Of a DNA stretch of 64,000 nucleotides, positions 1-7,539 are shown in pieces. A program made the position numbers and the translations under genes. The stretch comes from Roseivirga misakiensis (GTDB taxonomy: Bacteria; Bacteroidota; Bacteroidia; Cytophagales; Cyclobacteriaceae). The stretch is from NCBI RefSeq assembly GCF_001747105.1, contig NZ_MDGQ01000003.1, positions 496,001-560,000 of the forward strand, in the 5' to 3' direction. The notes beneath the pieces were generated by a model that was not told where the DNA came from, did no database searches, and saw only the letters and a program-made list of their open reading frames with translations. How positions within the stretch are numbered: position 1 is the first letter of the stretch; each line of letters opens with the position of its first letter.

Positions 1-591
1 AGTCCTCAACAAATCTATGATTGGTGTAAATCCAACAATTACGATGTAGACATTCTGGTCAATAACGCTGGGCTCGGAAACTCAGGACCATTTTTAAGTA
101 GGGATAGTAGTTTCTACTTTGGCCAAATGCAGTTGAATATGGTGGCTTTGGTAATGCTGACTCATTTGTTTCTGCCAGAAATGAAAAGCCACTCGAAGGC
201 CTACGTTTTAAATGTCGGTAGTATGGCTAGCTTTTTCGACATACCCTACAAAGGGATTTACTCAGCTTCTAAACGCTTTGTGTATTCTTTCTCTAGGTCT
301 TTAAGAAAGGAATTGGAAGACACTAGCATTAGTGTAACCGTGCTATGCCCTGCCGCTGTGTTGACAAATCCTGATGTGATTCAACGAGACAAAGAGATGG
401 GCAGAGCTTCTAAAATGACCCAACAAACTCCTGAAGAGGTTGCGGAATACGCGCTCAACAGAACTTTCAGGGGTAGGCCAGTCGCTATTCCGGGCTTTAT
501 GCCTAAGGCTTATAAGGCACTAGGAAGAATTATTCCTTACAAGACGCAAATGCGCATGTTGGCCAATGCTTTCATTAAACAGTCGAGATAA
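1..591 (+). CDS. Short-chain dehydrogenase/reductase (SDR), 5' end missing
   Basis: The reading frame is open from base 1, so the gene begins outside the window; about 196 residues are visible. The NNAG motif that stabilises the Rossmann core is encoded at 61-72, and the catalytic YxxxK appears as YSASK at 259-273, with the expected Ser in NVGSMAS before it. The SDR fold is therefore clear, but the N-terminal TGxxxGxG nucleotide-binding motif is cut off. The C-terminal part, with a FRGRPVAIPG stretch, resembles the DltE/YqjQ-like group of SDRs found in Bacteroidota; the substrate cannot be told. A strong hairpin follows the stop codon immediately. Confidence 0.9.
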   Translation, partial: SPQQIYDWCKSNNYDVDILVNNAGLGNSGPFLSRDSSFYFGQMQLNMVALVMLTHLFLPEMKSHSKAYVLNVGSMASFFDIPYKGIYSASKRFVYSFSRSLRKELEDTSISVTVLCPAAVLTNPDVIQRDKEMGRASKMTQQTPEEVAEYALNRTFRGRPVAIPGFMPKAYKALGRIIPYKTQMRMLANAFIKQSR

Positions 592-635
592 AAAAGCTGC
601 TCCAAAATCTAGATTATTATTTGAAGCAGCTTTTT
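591..635. terminator. Bidirectional rho-independent terminator
   Basis: Inverted repeat AAAAAGCTGCTcC (591-603) with GAAGCAGCTTTTT (623-635), ending in a T run on both strands. It lies between the converging SDR gene and the pentapeptide gene and can serve both. Confidence 0.8.
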
Positions 636-651
636 GGTTGATCGATTTAAC

Positions 652-1377
652 TCAATTATCGATCAGATAACGTGTCATGCTTCGACCATTGATTTTGGCA
701 TATTTTGAGTCAATATCCCATCTAACATCTAAGCCATCAATGTTAAAATCTCCCTGAACCTTAGTGTATTTCATGTCAAGGGATCTATCAAATTTAGCAC
801 GGTTGAAATTAGCCCCGTCTCTAAATTTTGTGTATTTGAATATGGCATCTTCGTCGAAGAAAGTATTGGCAAATTGAGCTTCGCGATCGAATTCTGCATA
901 CTTGAAGGTAGATTCTTCTTCAAATGATGAGCCAGTAAAAATCGCTGATTTTTCAAATACAGAATATTTAAACATCGCGTTTCTCTGGAACTTGCAGTTT
1001 TCAAATTTCACATCATCAGCGAAGTCTGCGGTAAAGGTGTATTCCGATCTTTTGTCGTGAAAATAAGCTAACACATCATCTTCGAATGTGCAGTTCACAA
1101 ATGACACTTTAGATTCAATTAACTCTTCCACCTTGTTACTACCTCCGTTTCTCCACCATCTTCTTCTCGTTGGCAAATCCTCAAGTTTTTCATCCATAAA
1201 AGTGAAATCCAAGATACCTGTAATAGTGACATCACTATAGGAAACATCTTTCCCGTCCTTTAGTGCTTTCATTATCTCTGATGCATCAACTGTTTTTTGT
1301 GCAAATACTGATGAGGATATAATAGCGAGCATGAACAATGCAGAGAACACTGTTCTAAAAATATTATTTGTTTTCAT
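652..1377 (-). CDS. Secreted pentapeptide-repeat protein
   Basis: A 241-residue protein with an N-terminal signal peptide (hydrophobic residues about 8-24, ending SSVFAQ). From about residue 95 to 215 it shows a five-residue periodicity with Phe or Ala at the central and flanking positions (AIFTGSSF, AQFANTFF, AIFKYTKF, ANFNRAKF), the hallmark of a right-handed quadrilateral pentapeptide beta-helix. Such domains act as structural or protein-binding scaffolds; no enzymatic residues are evident. A basic RRRWWRNGG patch near residue 72 is unusual. The gene stands alone and converges on the SDR gene. Family assignment comes from the repeat pattern; the role is unknown. Confidence 0.8.
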   Translation of the reverse strand: MKTNNIFRTVFSALFMLAIISSSVFAQKTVDASEIMKALKDGKDVSYSDVTITGILDFTFMDEKLEDLPTRRRWWRNGGSNKVEELIESKVSFVNCTFEDDVLAYFHDKRSEYTFTADFADDVKFENCKFQRNAMFKYSVFEKSAIFTGSSFEEESTFKYAEFDREAQFANTFFDEDAIFKYTKFRDGANFNRAKFDRSLDMKYTKVQGDFNIDGLDVRWDIDSKYAKINGRSMTRYLIDN

Positions 1378-1537
1378 GACCTTTTGATTGAGTTTTTATA
1401 ATAGACTTAAAAACGTTGTTTTGGTTACATCGTTTTTTTAATAGATGTAATTTGAACTCAGAAGGTTGCATAAAAAAAGTCCGAACCGTCTGCCCGAACC
1501 TTTTTAATCAACCAAAATTTCTTGAATCACTTCGATA

Positions 1538-2728
1538 CTAGAACCGAATGCTAATTCCTGTTTCTATGCTATTATTTAAATAGCCTCGAAAAGCCAAACT
1601 GTTAATGTTGTTATTATTCGCCGTGCGATTAACCAAATTTCCTTTAATGTACCAGGCTTTATTTTTTGGAAGTGCCACGTTAAATCGGACACTACCTCTC
1701 AGATAATTGTAAGTCAGGAGCTGGTCGTTGTCTCCTACTGTTAGGGTTGAAAATTTTCGCATGCCGTACTTCAAAGATGCCGTCACCGACAGTTTCTTTT
1801 TACTGTAGCGCATGCTCAGTGCTGGTGATAATTCTCGGTAGCCGAAACGTTTTTCAGAATCGCCTCTCCCTACAAAGTATAGGCCAAGCGTATAGTCGAA
1901 ATTCGTTCGGTCATTTTTCACATTGTAGTCCAAACCCATGGTATAAAAGAACCACTGACGTTCTTCTGCAATAAAAGCAATAGGGTTATTGGGTCTTGCC
2001 ACAAAATCGTCCTCTTCATCCTCCTCCTCGATGTCCTCATCATCTTCATCTTCTAACTCTAAATCTGTGTAATACCTATACTCTATACCGCCTGAAAAGG
2101 TCAGCTTATTTATAGCTTCATTTTTATCCCATTTCTTACTGAAATTGAGGCCTGTTTTAGCGGAATGATATGAGACTTTCTCTCCCAAATCGTTTTGGTC
2201 ATATGCTTTGAAGGTGTAGGCTGTTTCAGTTTTAAACCAGGTCTTGTTACCCAAATAGTAGTCTAAATGAAGAGGTAAGTAGAATTTGGTGTAAGAAAAT
2301 GTTGTCCTTAATACCCCATCCGATTCATTGATTCCTTGCTGTGATCTACGGGAAAACTCGGGGGCTATTTCGAAGTATTTGCCTTTGGCATAGCGTTTAC
2401 GATAAGAAGATTTTAAGCTTAATGTAAATCGATCGGCATCGGGATTTGTATGAAAATTCGCTATCGAAGTGGCAAAACCAAACTTCCATCTGCCTTCTTT
2501 AAACTTGTTTTCAAAATCGCCTTTAAAGGATACGCCTTCGTAAAACCCACTGGTTAGGAGGTCTTGTCTTGTCAATTGATCCCCGTCTCTAAGTAATGTT
2601 CCTGGACTTAGGAAAATATTATGCTCATACCCAGCAAATCCTCCAGCGACAAATTTCTTTTGCCATTGCCCCACAAGTTCATTACCTGCAAGGAAGCATA
2701 AGGCTGCTATAATTGTGATCCGTTTCAT
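1538..2728 (-). CDS. Outer-membrane beta-barrel protein with polyacidic loop
   Basis: A 396-residue protein with a signal peptide (about residues 1-20, ending NELVGQ). The body alternates aromatic and polar residues in strand-sized blocks and ends in ETGISIRF, a terminal-Phe signature of outer-membrane barrels. Residues 222-241 form an extremely acidic run (17 of 20 are Asp or Glu), presumably a loop. It is the last gene of a minus-strand group that begins with the transglutaminase and ATP-grasp genes; its start overlaps the preceding small ORF by 47 bases. I do not recognise a named family. The barrel call rests on sequence texture and the C-terminus. Confidence 0.75.
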   Translation of the reverse strand: MKRITIIAALCFLAGNELVGQWQKKFVAGGFAGYEHNIFLSPGTLLRDGDQLTRQDLLTSGFYEGVSFKGDFENKFKEGRWKFGFATSIANFHTNPDADRFTLSLKSSYRKRYAKGKYFEIAPEFSRRSQQGINESDGVLRTTFSYTKFYLPLHLDYYLGNKTWFKTETAYTFKAYDQNDLGEKVSYHSAKTGLNFSKKWDKNEAINKLTFSGGIEYRYYTDLELEDEDDEDIEEEDEEDDFVARPNNPIAFIAEERQWFFYTMGLDYNVKNDRTNFDYTLGLYFVGRGDSEKRFGYRELSPALSMRYSKKKLSVTASLKYGMRKFSTLTVGDNDQLLTYNYLRGSVRFNVALPKNKAWYIKGNLVNRTANNNNINSLAFRGYLNNSIETGISIRF

Positions 2729-2912
2729 TTAATTGTTGTTTTTGGTTGATGTTTTCAGTTGCGTTAGAGGCAACTAGCACTTCTGTTTTTTGCACTGGGT
2801 GCAATGAATATGTCAATTGATCGCTCTTGCTATCCTGATAGTCTATAAATGCTATGAGTAAGAAGGTCATCAAGACCGATACATAAAGTGATTTTGATTT
2901 ATTAAGTCTCAT
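2682..2912 (-). CDS. Small membrane-anchored protein, function unknown
   Basis: A 76-residue ORF that starts one base after the stop codon of the ATP-grasp gene and overlaps the barrel gene by 47 bases. A basic start (MRLNKSKS) is followed by one hydrophobic helix (about residues 9-24) and a polar Asn/Gln-rich tail, giving a single-pass N-in topology with a short periplasmic part. Tight spacing and a plausible membrane anchor argue that it is real. The long overlap and lack of a recognised family keep confidence moderate. It may be a linker between the cytoplasmic ligase and the outer-membrane barrel of the same operon (inference). Confidence 0.5.
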   Translation of the reverse strand: MRLNKSKSLYVSVLMTFLLIAFIDYQDSKSDQLTYSLHPVQKTEVLVASNATENINQKQQLNETDHNYSSLMLPCR

Positions 2913-2913
2913 T

Positions 2914-3792
2914 CTATTTCGTCTTTATAGTTTCTAAAGTGCTTTTAAGACCACTTTTATTAGCTAGCTGAATACCTAAGCCCGGTCTCACATTTACCTC
3001 CATAATCATGGGTCCTTTTACTTGGTCTATCACCAAGTCAACCCCCAAATATCTTAGCGGAAACACCTCCGCAACATCTTTTGACATGCGTAGTAGCTGG
3101 TCCCAATAAGGAATAGGTCGTCCTTCTATCTGCTGCAGACTATCTGGGTGGTAACTCATATATTTTTTGCCATTGTAAGCGGTTTTCAACAGGCCATTTT
3201 CCATGTCGATACCGATGCCCAAACCTCCCTGATGTAGATTTGCTTTTCCATCAGACGCACTCGTTGGCATGCGCAACATCCCCATGAGCGGAGTTGCTTC
3301 TAACAGGATGATTCTGAAATCAGGTACACCATCAGCATAGATATCTCCAAAGAATGAGTGTGGGCTTATAAACTCTTCGATAATCGCTTTGTCATTATCT
3401 CCGAAGGAGTAAAGTCCAAATAATACATTGGCCACGTGGTGATAAATTTGTGCGACACTCACGGCTGCCGAACCACTAAACCATTGCTCTTTTTCTTTTC
3501 TAAGGATCATAATCCCTTTTCCTCCAGCACCTTTAGCGGGTTTTATGACCAGTTTCTGGTGGCACTGTACGGACTGCCAGACTAAATCTATCTCTGATAA
3601 ATGCGTGATGACGCCATAGGTAGTAGGGCAAGGAATATTATGGGCCGAAAAGATCTCTTTCGCCAGACATTTATCATCTGCCAGCTTATAATCCGATCGC
3701 TTATTGTATTGGTAAATGAAATCGATGTTTCGTTCATTAATACCCATTACTTCGGCTTCCATTCTTTTGATGTTTTTAAAAAATTCTCTCAT
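2914..3792 (-). CDS. ATP-grasp ligase, alpha-L-glutamate ligase-like (RimK-related)
   Basis: A 292-residue cytoplasmic protein. The ATP-grasp core is visible as the lysine and glycine-rich loop VIKPAKGAGGKGI (about residues 81-93), the metal-binding end EVNVRPGLGIQLANKSGL (about 265-282), and an Asp/Glu-containing strand YLGVDLVID before it. It matches the alpha-L-glutamate ligase homologues (TIGR02291 type), which are found beside membrane proteins with transglutaminase and 7TM domains, as here. These enzymes are predicted to attach amino acids or peptides to an acceptor, but neither donor nor acceptor is known. Three bases separate it from the upstream transglutaminase gene, so the two are almost certainly co-transcribed. 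Confidence 0.85.
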   Translation of the reverse strand: MREFFKNIKRMEAEVMGINERNIDFIYQYNKRSDYKLADDKCLAKEIFSAHNIPCPTTYGVITHLSEIDLVWQSVQCHQKLVIKPAKGAGGKGIMILRKEKEQWFSGSAAVSVAQIYHHVANVLFGLYSFGDNDKAIIEEFISPHSFFGDIYADGVPDFRIILLEATPLMGMLRMPTSASDGKANLHQGGLGIGIDMENGLLKTAYNGKKYMSYHPDSLQQIEGRPIPYWDQLLRMSKDVAEVFPLRYLGVDLVIDQVKGPMIMEVNVRPGLGIQLANKSGLKSTLETIKTK

Positions 3793-3795
3793 GGC

Positions 3796-5331
3796 TTAAG
3801 CTTTTACCGTGTTTATAAACCTTCCATACTCCAAGATTCTAAAGCCGATCCATTTACCGAGGAGCAAATTGATACCTGCAAAAGACAAGATGATTTCTGG
3901 GAAAGTGATTAGGAAGTTTTGAATGGTTGTAGAGTTAAGGACAAAGTAGATGATCACGGTGACAACCAATGTTTGTCCGAACATTTCCATAGTGGTTCTC
4001 AATCCATCTTCATCTATTGTTCTAGCTACTTTTTCGGATACCAGTGTCAGGATTATGAATGGAAAGAAAAGTGGTGTAGCCGCAGAGAAGCTCGTGCTTA
4101 ACGAAAATGCTTGTACCAGTCCAAGTACTACTATTACCACGGCCGACATCATTAGCGTAAGTTTGGCTGTGTGTTGTACACCCCATTTGGTAAGCGGATA
4201 GTTCAACCCAGCTACTAAAAACACAATCCCCGTAAAAAGCACTAAGCCGGTAACTAAACCTGTTTGTATCAGGGCTACGCTAATTAATACGGGTAGAAAA
4301 ACTCCAATGGTCTTGAAACCAATCACATTCTTGAGTATCCCAATCAGGAGTGCTCCTAGTGGCAGCAGCAACAATACTTTCAACATGTTTAGGGGTATAT
4401 TCTGTGCTTCACTTAGCGCCCACAGGTCTAATAAAGCCCACTTGGGAAATGTATTATTCCTTTGTTCTTGAATTTGGTATTGATAGTCGAATGTTATGCC
4501 GGGACTCCGTGTGATTAGGAAGTTATCGCCCGCATATAACTTCAAATAATGGGCAGGAAGTGCGGCAAAATATCCATTTAATGGATCGAACGGCACCCAT
4601 GCGTCATTCACTTTGATTTCCACCCAGGCATGAGAGGTCTTTTTCTCAATATCTTCCATGATTATACCACCAACCATTCTAGCCGGAATTCTTTGCGCAC
4701 GGCATAGGGCGACCAAAAGTCTACTTTTGCCATTACAGGAGGCTTCTTGATCTTCTAGCGCGGTAAGTGCATCCGTAAGTTCGTTGGTACCATTGGATGG
4801 CAGGCGATGCACATAATTATAGAAGCCTCTTAAGATATCTTTCACGCCCTTGAGCTCACCTTTCAGGCTATCCGACAATGTTTTAATGGCCTCAGTATCT
4901 GATTGGATATAATCAGTCGCCGAAAGCGTTTCCAAATCATCTATGACCATATAAGGCGCATAATTGATCTCATCTGAAATCTGATACTCCACAGATTTAC
5001 CCTGAAATAAAAACGAGAGATTTATTTGACTAAGTCCTTCAGATTGGCCTTCCCACCTTGCCACGGTATTCGAAGCTACCTGAGATACAACTGGTGGAAT
5101 TTCCTGATTCGCGATTTCGATGACTTGACGGTCATCACTCTGTGGAAGGAAGGTTTCTACCCAATAGGCTTTGTCTCCTCGAATGGTAAACTCATAATTC
5201 AGATTATATCGATGATCGAACTCATCTAGCGCTACGCGGCTGGTATTGGTGACTATTCTTAAACCAATCCAAACCAACGGAAGGATCAAAAGAAGGGCAC
5301 TTATGGCTTTGTATGATTTATTTGGTTGCAT
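3796..5331 (-). CDS. Transglutaminase-like domain fused to a 7-TM module
   Basis: A 511-residue membrane protein: N-terminal anchor (about residues 8-27), periplasmic region with a transglutaminase-like core (about 165-265), then about seven hydrophobic helices (about 310-500). Relatives are usually annotated as inactive transglutaminases fused to 7TM helices (UUP1 type). Here the core keeps Cys in EASCNGKSRLLVALCRA, His in SHAWVEI and Asp in WVPFDPLNG, in the order and spacing of an active Cys-His-Asp triad. It is the first gene of the operon with the ATP-grasp ligase, a small anchored protein and a barrel. A periplasmic amide-bond or peptidase activity is an inference. Confidence 0.85.
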   Translation of the reverse strand: MQPNKSYKAISALLLILPLVWIGLRIVTNTSRVALDEFDHRYNLNYEFTIRGDKAYWVETFLPQSDDRQVIEIANQEIPPVVSQVASNTVARWEGQSEGLSQINLSFLFQGKSVEYQISDEINYAPYMVIDDLETLSATDYIQSDTEAIKTLSDSLKGELKGVKDILRGFYNYVHRLPSNGTNELTDALTALEDQEASCNGKSRLLVALCRAQRIPARMVGGIIMEDIEKKTSHAWVEIKVNDAWVPFDPLNGYFAALPAHYLKLYAGDNFLITRSPGITFDYQYQIQEQRNNTFPKWALLDLWALSEAQNIPLNMLKVLLLLPLGALLIGILKNVIGFKTIGVFLPVLISVALIQTGLVTGLVLFTGIVFLVAGLNYPLTKWGVQHTAKLTLMMSAVVIVVLGLVQAFSLSTSFSAATPLFFPFIILTLVSEKVARTIDEDGLRTTMEMFGQTLVVTVIIYFVLNSTTIQNFLITFPEIILSFAGINLLLGKWIGFRILEYGRFINTVKA

Positions 5332-5380
5332 GCCTTTGAATACATCTGCATGCTATCTTCCCTACCCCCTCAAATAAAAA

Positions 5381-5407
5381 AAGCCATCACATACATTGTG
5401 ATGGCTT
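5381..5407 (-). terminator. Terminator after the DUF4920 gene
   Basis: Perfect 10-bp stem AAGCCATCAC / GTGATGGCTT with a 7-base loop. Read on the minus strand it is followed by TTTTTATTTG, so it ends the transcript of the DUF4920 gene just before the transglutaminase operon. Confidence 0.8.
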
Positions 5408-5429
5408 CAATATTTTAAGATTAATCGCT

Positions 5430-5921
5430 CTATTGAGGCGCCACTTCAGTCTTGTAAATAATGACACCGTTGGCCACAAAGGCAAGCTCTTCCTTATCTT
5501 CAGTAATTGCCGCGATAACTTCCTCTGATTTACCAGCATCTTTTGCATAGTGCTTTAAAGTTTCCACGTCTGTTACCGTTCTAGTCACCATTCCGTCTAT
5601 GAGTGCTTCATTGCCCTCCATACCCTCTTTAGGCACAAAAAACCCATAATCTTTAAAAGTCACTCTCATTTCTTCACCATCGGCGAGCACAAGGTTCATC
5701 CAGCATCCTTTCATAGCACAGGTGGCTGTTATTTCTCCTTTTACTTTCACAAAGACAGTATCAGCTTTCGCCAGCTGCTGTTCCATTTCAGCCACTGTAA
5801 TAACTCCTTTATTGTTAATTTCTTCTCCGTAAGTTCCTACCACTTCTGCTTGCTGCTCTTCTTTCTGGCCTGCACATGAAAACATGCAAATAGCGAGCGC
5901 TAGTAATAATAAGTTTCTCAT
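5430..5921 (-). CDS. DUF4920 lipoprotein
   Basis: A 163-residue lipoprotein: signal peptide with lipobox FSC at residues 14-16 (MRNLLLLALAICMFSCAG). The body carries the DUF4920 hallmark, an OB-like beta domain with ATCAMKGCWMNLVL around residues 66-79 (conserved Cys-x3-Gly-Cys-Trp), followed by VTFKDYGFFVPK. The family is common in Bacteroidota and its function is unknown; the two Cys could bind metal or form a disulfide. It is monocistronic, with its own terminator and a TAnnTTTG box upstream. Confidence 0.85.
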   Translation of the reverse strand: MRNLLLLALAICMFSCAGQKEEQQAEVVGTYGEEINNKGVITVAEMEQQLAKADTVFVKVKGEITATCAMKGCWMNLVLADGEEMRVTFKDYGFFVPKEGMEGNEALIDGMVTRTVTDVETLKHYAKDAGKSEEVIAAITEDKEELAFVANGVIIYKTEVAPQ

Positions 5922-5942
5922 AATCTTCTCCTTTAATCAGTG

Positions 5943-5950
5943 CAAAGATA
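5943..5950 (-). promoter_or_regulatory. Bacteroidota -7 box (TATCTTTG) for the DUF4920 gene
   Basis: The minus strand reads TATCTTTG, matching TAnnTTTG, about 22 bases before the ATG, with an AGGAG in the short leader. No TTG at the canonical -33 spacing was found, so this is a partial match. Confidence 0.45.
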
Positions 5951-6002
5951 TCAAGTAAATGTTTGTCAGACTAATGACTTTTGTCACTTTCTAGCCTGCC
6001 TT

Positions 6003-6326
6003 TCACTTAGTCTTTGCCTTTAAATCAATAATTGTCTTTTCTAGGTAGGATAGTGCTGCTTCTGGACTAGTAATTTGTAGACCATCTCCTGACACCAGCA
6101 TTTCTCCATTTCCCCGCATCAGCCATTCGGCTGAGACTTGTTTTCCATCCTTTTCCAAGCTTAGGATTTTCTCTAAGACTGGACCACTAGGATAGCTTAA
6201 CCGACCTTTTTTGTTTACGATGTTAAACATAACCGAACTAGATACTTGGATACGTTTAGCGAAGGCACTTTCTGAGTCGCCAAAAGCACTAATTAGCGCT
6301 GATACCCTTTCATTGATTGTCGTCAT
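6003..6326 (-). CDS. Small helix-turn-helix transcriptional regulator
   Basis: A 107-residue protein. Residues about 1-55 form a Cro/CI-like HTH typical of short Bacteroidota regulators (INERVSALISAFG, then SAFAKRIQVSSSVMFNIV as the probable helix-turn-helix), followed by GPVLEKILSL and the SAEWLMRGNGEML motif common in this group. The C-terminus is a short helix. It probably binds DNA as a dimer. The targets are unknown; an inverted repeat just upstream suggests autoregulation. It stands alone between the DUF4249/TonB operon and the DUF4920 gene. Confidence 0.8.
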   Translation of the reverse strand: MTTINERVSALISAFGDSESAFAKRIQVSSSVMFNIVNKKGRLSYPSGPVLEKILSLEKDGKQVSAEWLMRGNGEMLVSGDGLQITSPEAALSYLEKTIIDLKAKTK

Positions 6327-6345
6327 CTAAAATAATTAGGTCTGA

Positions 6346-6370
6346 ATGTCGGTTTTTAACTATACGACAT
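6346..6370. promoter_or_regulatory. Inverted repeat upstream of the HTH gene, possible operator
   Basis: ATGTCG (6346-6351) and CGACAT (6365-6370) are exact inverted copies separated by 13 bases, 20-44 bases upstream of the HTH start codon. Spacing of half-sites near two helical turns suits a dimeric HTH protein. The match is short and could be chance. Confidence 0.35.
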
Positions 6371-6387
6371 CAAGTTATGGCATGTTT

Positions 6388-7527
6388 CTAATAATAGTTT
6401 GGCCGGCTAGTAGAATTAGGTACGGCTGAACAGAATATGCAGCTTTCCTCTACTATTTTTTCGTCAATTAAGCATTGTACACAATTGGGTGGCACCGTTA
6501 ATAATGGTGGTACTCGATCGCCTAGGAACAAACATGGATCAACAAAAAAGACTGGAATATCATTGTTTGTCATCAAAAGTCGTGTAGTATCGATACCTAT
6601 TACTTCAAAGAATCCAAAGACTTCTTCACCTGGATCGTTACTTGAAATATTCCCCTGTAGCTTTCCAAGGACCGGGTCGAAAATAGTACCGTTACTTATC
6701 GTCAGGCTTCTCACATCATCCCAATAATCATGATTCTCTTGGCTTATTGATGATTGAATTAGGTTGAAATAGTGCTTGTTCTGAAAGCTATTATCAATAA
6801 CTCTTGTGATGATCGGGCGATTATTGAGATCATTTCTTCTGATGACTCGTCCATCTAGTAAGAAAATTTGATCCGCTCCCAGTTTATTCACCACATAGCA
6901 TTGTGTTCTCGGTGGGGCGCGAGGAAACCAAAAAACAGGTAAGAAAGCCGTAAAAGTGGAATATGCCTCCTCGATTTCCCAACGAATAAAGAAATCCTCT
7001 GGCAGATCGTCTGGCAACTTTGAGTCAGCAAATATCTTAACCACGTCGTTTTCAATATTTGCTCCTGTGGAAGTAATATCGCGTTCAACTCCAATCTCAT
7101 ATCTCAATTCATCTTGAGAGATCACCGGCATGAGTTCTTGAAACTCCGTGCTATATACCTTACCATCAATGACTGCTTCTAACCGATAAGAGCTTCCAAA
7201 TTCTCCCGGAGCATCTGACGGTCTCATCACATAAACGCCTGGTTCGTTCTCGAGAAATTCGCGTACCAAACCATTATTATCAATTACTTGTACACTTGCC
7301 CCGGATATAGGAAGGGCCGCTGATTCAGCGCCTTGTGTACGACTGATGAATATCTCGTTGGCATCGTAACTATTGCTGATACGGCCATAAATAACTACTT
7401 CGTTGGCAGAAGCTTCTATGTCTAGTTCTATGACTTCAGAACAACTCGCGATGATCAAAAAGACAAAAAACACCAACCCCGCTGCCTTGTAAAACTGCTT
7501 TGGAATATTTGGTGTGTTTGCCATCAA
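6388..7527 (-). CDS. DUF4249 lipoprotein, second copy
   Basis: A 379-residue lipoprotein (hydrophobic stretch then IIASCSEV lipobox, Cys about residue 29). It starts with the DUF4249 pattern VIELDIEASANEVVIYGRISN and contains a transthyretin-like beta region (GASVQVIDNNG) and a DPCLFLGD block. The C-terminus has two closely spaced Cys pairs (NCVQC and ESCIFC) and ends in RPNYY. DUF4249 proteins sit beside TonB-dependent receptors in Bacteroidota and are thought to be surface partners of them, the ligand being unknown. It lies 12 bases after its paralogue, as the third gene of the receptor operon. Confidence 0.9.
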   Translation of the reverse strand: MMANTPNIPKQFYKAAGLVFFVFLIIASCSEVIELDIEASANEVVIYGRISNSYDANEIFISRTQGAESAALPISGASVQVIDNNGLVREFLENEPGVYVMRPSDAPGEFGSSYRLEAVIDGKVYSTEFQELMPVISQDELRYEIGVERDITSTGANIENDVVKIFADSKLPDDLPEDFFIRWEIEEAYSTFTAFLPVFWFPRAPPRTQCYVVNKLGADQIFLLDGRVIRRNDLNNRPIITRVIDNSFQNKHYFNLIQSSISQENHDYWDDVRSLTISNGTIFDPVLGKLQGNISSNDPGEEVFGFFEVIGIDTTRLLMTNNDIPVFFVDPCLFLGDRVPPLLTVPPNCVQCLIDEKIVEESCIFCSAVPNSTSRPNYY

Positions 7528-7539
7528 AAAAGAATTTTT

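Noticed and set aside
1470-1510. Terminator after the barrel gene
   Set aside because: The repeated CCGAACC is a direct and not an inverted repeat, and the flanking A and T runs pair only weakly.
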